Shown: positions 30,921 through 34,812 of the stretch, piece after piece
How positions within the stretch are numbered: position 1 is the stretch's first letter
Layout: the number at the start of each line of letters is the position of its first letter
NCBI GenBank assembly: GCA_050115795.1
Contig: JASFPT010000010.1
Span: 1 to 34,812 of the forward strand
DNA length: 34,812 nucleotides
Origin: JAIPEL01 sp050115795
GTDB taxonomy: Bacteria; Desulfobacterota; Desulfobacteria; Desulfobacterales; CAFBRK01
Direction: 5' to 3'
Program-made: the position numbers and the translations under genes
Notes under the pieces: generated by a model
Databases searched by the model: none
What the model saw: the letters and a program-made list of their open reading frames with translations, nothing else
Told to the model about the DNA's origin: nothing

Positions 30921-32410
30921 TGGCCCCCGGTCCTCGCCGTTATCAGACTCCTTTCATCCTTCTGTCCGGCCCCTTTGTGTTGTTTTTCGTTACAAGCCTG
31001 TTGCTGCGCCTGATAAATCTCGGGCATCGGGACTTCACTCTGGACGAAACGTGGTCCTTTTTCTTGGCTCAGGACTACAGTCTGGGACAGATCTTGTCCC
31101 CCATGACCGATATCCTCTACAACGACGTGCACCCGCCTCTATTCTATGTGATCTGTAAGCTGTGGCGAATCGTCGGCTACGATGCGTTCCACCATCTGAC
31201 CGGCGACATGGAATTCGCATTCCGCTTGCCCTTTGCCGTCATCAGTGCTGCTGTGGCGCCGATTCTCTACGGGGCCGGCAAACGGCTATCCGGCGCCCGC
31301 CTGGGGTGGACACTGGGCATTCTCCATGTCGTCAACTCCTACTCGATTCAGATGGTTCATCAAAGCAGGATGTATCCGCTGGTCGAGCTGCTGGCGGCCG
31401 TCAGTGTAGCCGGTTGGCTGACGTTCCGGAACCAGCGCGATGGTCCATCGATCTGGGTTCTTGCCGCATGCTCCAGCCTGATGATGCTCACCCACTATCT
31501 ATGCGTTTTTTATCTGATCGTCCTATGGGCGCTGGTCGGGTTTGCGGGTCGCCGGAGGCCGCTTCGGGTTCTGGGGGCGCTTTTTCTGGCGGCGCTCGGC
31601 TTTCTTTGGTGGAGCCCCGCGCTGCTGCACCAGCTGCAGGCAGAATCGTCGGCCGCCGGTCCTGCCGGCTCCACCGGGTTGATCATTCCCTACACACTCT
31701 GGCAGTTTTTGCTCGGTGACCGTTCACTGGCCTTCGGGGCAATGACCCTTTCGATCCTGAACTTCTGGACGGCAGCCGTATTCAGCATTGTTGTCTTCTG
31801 GACTGTCTTCATCGCGTGGCGGGAACGCAGCCGGCTTGCGGTTGCCGCCGGTATCGGATTTCTCGGAATCGGGAGTATCGGGCTTCTTTGGAGCGGTACG
31901 TTTTTGATCCCGCGGGTCTTTAATGCTACCTATTACGCAATTTTTGCCCTTCCCGCGGTTTTGGTGGCCGCCGGGGCGATACTGTCTGTGGACGGGGGGC
32001 GGTTCGGGCAATTCGGATGGGTGATCCTGATTCTGATGGTTGTCACCAACGCGGCGACCTTGACCTTCTTTTATCGGGACATGCTTTTCCCCTACGAACC
32101 GTGGAAGGAGGCCTGCCGGCAGCTGCGCTCCCGTCAGGTAGACCGGGTTGCGGTTTATTCACCCCACATGGCCCTTTTAATTCGGCTTTATGGCGCCGAT
32201 CTGCGCCCCGAGCCGCTGCCTAACGAATGCGGCAAATGGTCGCCGCAACCGGGAGTCTGTGATGCCGAAAGATCTACGGCCCTGGTGATCAGCCACGATC
32301 GTGGGCAGGGCGCGTGTTACGCGGAACGATTCAGGGAATGCTTCGGTCCGTATCGGGAACACCTGGCATTGCACGGCATCGATATAACCATCTTCGGAAG
32401 AGGGCCCTGA
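30920..32410 (+). CDS. GT39/ArnT-like membrane glycosyltransferase
   Basis: The 496-residue protein is a GT-C enzyme with about 10-12 membrane helices. The first periplasmic loop has RDFTLDETWSFFLAQ (acidic D42-E43), and VHPPLFYVICKLW and SRMYPLVELLAAVSV follow; these are typical of the dolichyl-phosphate-mannose or ArnT-like family. It would use a polyprenyl-phosphate sugar on the periplasmic side, for instance to decorate the glycan after flipping. The C-terminal soluble part (about 400-496) has five cysteines, which may form disulfides in the periplasm. The ATG overlaps the previous stop (TGATG). Confidence 0.87.
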   Translation: MAPGPRRYQTPFILLSGPFVLFFVTSLLLRLINLGHRDFTLDETWSFFLAQDYSLGQILSPMTDILYNDVHPPLFYVICKLWRIVGYDAFHHLTGDMEFAFRLPFAVISAAVAPILYGAGKRLSGARLGWTLGILHVVNSYSIQMVHQSRMYPLVELLAAVSVAGWLTFRNQRDGPSIWVLAACSSLMMLTHYLCVFYLIVLWALVGFAGRRRPLRVLGALFLAALGFLWWSPALLHQLQAESSAAGPAGSTGLIIPYTLWQFLLGDRSLAFGAMTLSILNFWTAAVFSIVVFWTVFIAWRERSRLAVAAGIGFLGIGSIGLLWSGTFLIPRVFNATYYAIFALPAVLVAAGAILSVDGGRFGQFGWVILILMVVTNAATLTFFYRDMLFPYEPWKEACRQLRSRQVDRVAVYSPHMALLIRLYGADLRPEPLPNECGKWSPQPGVCDAERSTALVISHDRGQGACYAERFRECFGPYREHLALHGIDITIFGRGP

Positions 32411-32429
32411 TGCGCTTTGGGGTTGAGAC

Positions 32430-33575
32430 ATGACGGACTCTGCGGCTCCACGGCGGCACCAATTGCTGGTCGATGCGCGGGAATTCGTTTCGAACCGGAT
32501 GACCGGCATCGGGCGGGTGCTGGCCGGCCTCCTGACGGCGGCGGCGCTCGATCTGCAGGAAGCAAATGTTGTCCTTGCGGTAGGCGCTCTGGAGGCTCTA
32601 CCGAAGCATCTGGCGGCACTGCCCAATGTTGCCATCGAACCCCTTCCGGCCGGTTGGCTTGCCGCCGAAGTGCGCATGACGGTGCTGTCCCGCCGCAAAG
32701 CGGATTTGTTCATCAGCCCTTATCCGAAGCTTCCCCTGCTCGGCTGCCACTGCCCCTCGATCCATATCGTTCACGATGTATTGGATCTCACCCATCCACC
32801 CTACAGCAAGAGGCTCCGGAAGCATTTCGATCTGGCCAGATTGAAAATGGCGCTGCGCCGGTCGAATTTGACCTGGTATGACTCCAACTGGAGCCTGCAG
32901 GAGACGATCGCCCTGACCGGCTGGGGGGGGCGCAGCCCTAAGGTTCGGTACCCGGCCGTAGAGGAGCGGTTCAAACCGGAAAACGGGGCAGATGACCAAA
33001 GAGTTCTGCAACAGCATGGCCTGAAACCCGGATACATCCTTTGCATCGGCAATGGTCTTCCGCACAAGAATATCGGAATTCTGCTCCGGATTGCCAGACA
33101 ATTGAATCGGCCCCTGGTGTTTGCGGGCGTGTCTGAGAGCAATCGACGGCATTGGCTCCCTTTGGAGAGGGATCCTCGCACCCGCTGGATTTCTTTCGTT
33201 CCGGAGGTGGATCTGCCTTCCCTGTACAGAGGTGCATTCTGTCTGGTCCAACCCTCTCAGATCGAGGGGTACGGATATCCCCCGCTGGAGGCGATGGCCT
33301 GTGGCGTACCTGCCGTTGTAAGTCATATTCCGGTATTGAAAGAGACCACGGGCGGCCAAGCGCTTACCGCCGACCCGGATCTGCCGGGACAATGGCGAAT
33401 CGCCATTGAAGCACTCGAAGATGCCGGCTTCAAGCAGGCGCTGATTCAACAGGGGTTGAAATGGGTCGCGCCGATGAAAGGCATGGCCGGCTGGCGGCGG
33501 CACCTGAACGATATCCGATTGTTTCACGGCAGCTTCAGAAAGGGAACGCGGGCGGGAAACGGCAGCGATGTTTAA
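32430..33575 (+). CDS. GT4-family glycosyltransferase
   Basis: The protein has 381 residues. REFVSNRMTGIGRVLAGLL at the start is the acceptor-site region seen in mannosyltransferase-type GT4 proteins. Further motifs are IHIVHDVLDLTHP, LTWYDSNWSLQETI, YILCIGNGLPHKNIGILL, and VQPSQIEGYGYPPLEAMACGVPAVVSHIPVLKE. The last contains the EX7E donor-binding pattern (E-GYGYPPLE). The ATG at 32430 follows the previous stop by 19 bases; the ribosome site is weak. Substrates are not predictable, though a sugar derived from GDP-mannose would fit with gmd nearby. Confidence 0.9.
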   Translation: MTDSAAPRRHQLLVDAREFVSNRMTGIGRVLAGLLTAAALDLQEANVVLAVGALEALPKHLAALPNVAIEPLPAGWLAAEVRMTVLSRRKADLFISPYPKLPLLGCHCPSIHIVHDVLDLTHPPYSKRLRKHFDLARLKMALRRSNLTWYDSNWSLQETIALTGWGGRSPKVRYPAVEERFKPENGADDQRVLQQHGLKPGYILCIGNGLPHKNIGILLRIARQLNRPLVFAGVSESNRRHWLPLERDPRTRWISFVPEVDLPSLYRGAFCLVQPSQIEGYGYPPLEAMACGVPAVVSHIPVLKETTGGQALTADPDLPGQWRIAIEALEDAGFKQALIQQGLKWVAPMKGMAGWRRHLNDIRLFHGSFRKGTRAGNGSDV

Positions 33576-34353
33576 AATGCACGATCTATACCGGCTGGCC
33601 GGTACCGTTAAGACGATCCAATTCGATTCACTGCCGAGGTTCGCTGTCTTCTGTGTGCTGACCGCCTGCAATACATTGCACCGCTCCCTTTTCCAGGAAA
33701 AACCCTTTTTACTCGTGATCAACGGCAAACGGTTTGAGCTGCGGGTCGGAAAAGGAGAATACGATTTTCTTTACGAAACCAATGTCAAGAGAGTATATGA
33801 ACCCAGCGATGACTTTGTCCCCGGACCTGCTGATGTGGCCGTCGACGTCGGCGCCAATTTCGGAAGCGCCTCCATCCAGTGGCATCGAAAGATCACCCGG
33901 GGGGTCATCTATGCGATCGAACCGCATCCCGATACATTCCAGCGGCTGCTCAGACACATCGAACTCAACCGCGCCGAAAAGGTCGTAAAGCCTTTTTGTA
34001 CCGCTTTGGGGGCAAAAGACGGAATGCTGTCTCTTTTCCTTTCCGAAGCCGGCACCATGGCGATGAAGACGCGATCGGCAACATACGGCGGAAGCCAGAT
34101 GCGCGTGCCCTGCTTGACGCTGGACTCGTTTGCCGAAACGCAAAATGTCGATCACATCGATTTGATCAAAATCGATGTTGAAGGCTTCGAATCCGATGTG
34201 CTGCGCGGGGCTGCGCAGATGTTGGAGAATACGAGAAGAGTGGTTCTCGAATATCACTCACCGGCCCTGAAAGAACGCTGCTCTAACATGTTGTCCAATG
34301 CCGGTTTTGATCTGTTTGCCGAAGGATCGCTGATCTTCGCACGGAAAAAGTAG
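33568..34353 (+). CDS. FkbM-family methyltransferase
   Basis: The protein has 261 residues. The SAM-binding motif is VDVGANFGSASI (92-103), followed by YAIEPHPDTFQRLLRHIELN and the family mark LIKIDVEGFESDVLRG (about 199-214). FkbM-type enzymes methylate sugar hydroxyls, in polysaccharide clusters often the terminal residue. The ATG overlaps the previous stop by 8 bases. A second ATG three codons on is equally usable. In this place it may cap or modify the O-chain. Confidence 0.92.
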   Translation: MFKMHDLYRLAGTVKTIQFDSLPRFAVFCVLTACNTLHRSLFQEKPFLLVINGKRFELRVGKGEYDFLYETNVKRVYEPSDDFVPGPADVAVDVGANFGSASIQWHRKITRGVIYAIEPHPDTFQRLLRHIELNRAEKVVKPFCTALGAKDGMLSLFLSEAGTMAMKTRSATYGGSQMRVPCLTLDSFAETQNVDHIDLIKIDVEGFESDVLRGAAQMLENTRRVVLEYHSPALKERCSNMLSNAGFDLFAEGSLIFARKK

Positions 34354-34373
34354 ATCCCGGTCGATGAAAGCCG

Positions 34374-34812
34374 ATGCATAACGAACATTCTTCCATACTG
34401 GTTGTACTGGTGGCCGGAATCGGCGACCTCGTCCTGGGGTCCATGGGACTCCGGGCGATCCGCAGGGGTATTCCCGGCGCCGAAATTCACTTGCTGACCA
34501 GTTCCGAGGCCGGTTCGCTCGGGCAGCATTATCCCTATGTTGACCGGGTGTGGACGCTTCCGATCCGACGGCTTCGACAGGACAAAGCGGTGATCCTCGA
34601 ATTCGTCAAGCTGCTTCTATCGCTGCGACGATACCGGTACGATAAAATCGTTAATCTCTACCAGGTGGCCAGCCCCGGGGGCGCTCTTTTGATGGGGGCA
34701 ATGTTCTCCCTGCTTCGCTCTCCCCTGAAAATCGGACACGATCGCCATGGCTTTGGACTTTTTTTAGATCGGCCGGCCCCTGGAAATTTCTTCCAGGGGC
34801 GGCATATGGCCG
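34374..34812 (+). CDS. GT9 family glycosyltransferase (heptosyltransferase-like), N-terminal part
   Basis: The visible 146 residues, cut by the window edge, start MHNEHSSILVVLVAGIGDLVLGSMGLRAIR. They contain AGIGDLVLGSMGLRAI with PGAEIHLLTSSEAG and YPYVDRVWTLPIRRL, the usual opening of ADP-heptose:LPS heptosyltransferases. The intact enzyme has about 330-360 residues. It adds a heptose or similar sugar to LPS core or a related glycan. A near-by ATG at 34363 in another frame ends after six codons. The gene begins 20 bases after the FkbM gene. Confidence 0.85.
   Translation, partial: MHNEHSSILVVLVAGIGDLVLGSMGLRAIRRGIPGAEIHLLTSSEAGSLGQHYPYVDRVWTLPIRRLRQDKAVILEFVKLLLSLRRYRYDKIVNLYQVASPGGALLMGAMFSLLRSPLKIGHDRHGFGLFLDRPAPGNFFQGRHMA

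Overview
The window looks like a chromosomal segment of a moderately GC-rich, Gram-negative anaerobe. Desulfobacterota (Desulfosarcina/Desulfobacter-like) is the best guess. The guess rests on a CooC-type carbon monoxide dehydrogenase maturation ATPase, a secretin-based type IV pilus locus with a sigma-54 activator, and an outer-membrane/extracellular polysaccharide locus. It is inference from gene content; no rRNA, tRNA or other taxonomic marker is present.

Layout. 1-568 (minus) is the N-terminal part of a Ski2-like DEAH helicase, and 761-1519 (minus) is a CooC-like MinD-family ATPase. From 1787 to 24688 nearly everything belongs to one type IV pilus locus whose core order, in the minus direction, resembles MSHA pilus operons: PilM-PilN fusion, PilO-like, MshK/PilP-like, secretin (mshL-like), ExeA-like AAA protein (mshM-like), c-di-GMP-binding assembly ATPase (mshE-like), platform protein (mshG-like), a membrane-anchored sigma-54 activator, and the pilin. 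A second arm (10042 to 1787) is a tightly overlapping unit: BarA-like hybrid kinase, HD-GYP response regulator, three minor pilins, and a 1015-residue PilX-like protein that carries a lectin-like domain and a beta-propeller. Between the arms, on the plus strand, lies a GT-C/TPR membrane glycosyltransferase (10359-12506) that ends against the pilin gene at a perfect bidirectional terminator.

An AT-rich 500-base divergent region (24689-25188) separates the pilus locus from a plus-strand polysaccharide locus: GDP-mannose 4,6-dehydratase, MOP-family flippase, ExoV-like pyruvyltransferase, three GT4-type glycosyltransferases, a GT39-like membrane glycosyltransferase, an FkbM methyltransferase and the start of a GT9 (heptosyltransferase-like) gene. 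Most of these overlap by a few bases, as in one operon.

How it may work together. The pilin gene has a close match to a sigma-54 promoter and an upstream palindrome, and its upstream neighbour encodes a membrane-bound sigma-54 activator, so pilin expression probably answers a membrane signal. The assembly ATPase carries two 24-residue MshEN c-di-GMP motifs with the canonical 5-residue spacer. The second arm couples a c-di-GMP phosphodiesterase (HD-GYP) and its likely kinase to the minor pilins by stop/start overlaps. This suggests a self-contained surface-sensing adhesion pilus, possibly tipped by the unusual lectin/propeller protein. A decayed four-helix-bundle gene with repeat-like ends sits inside the core operon.
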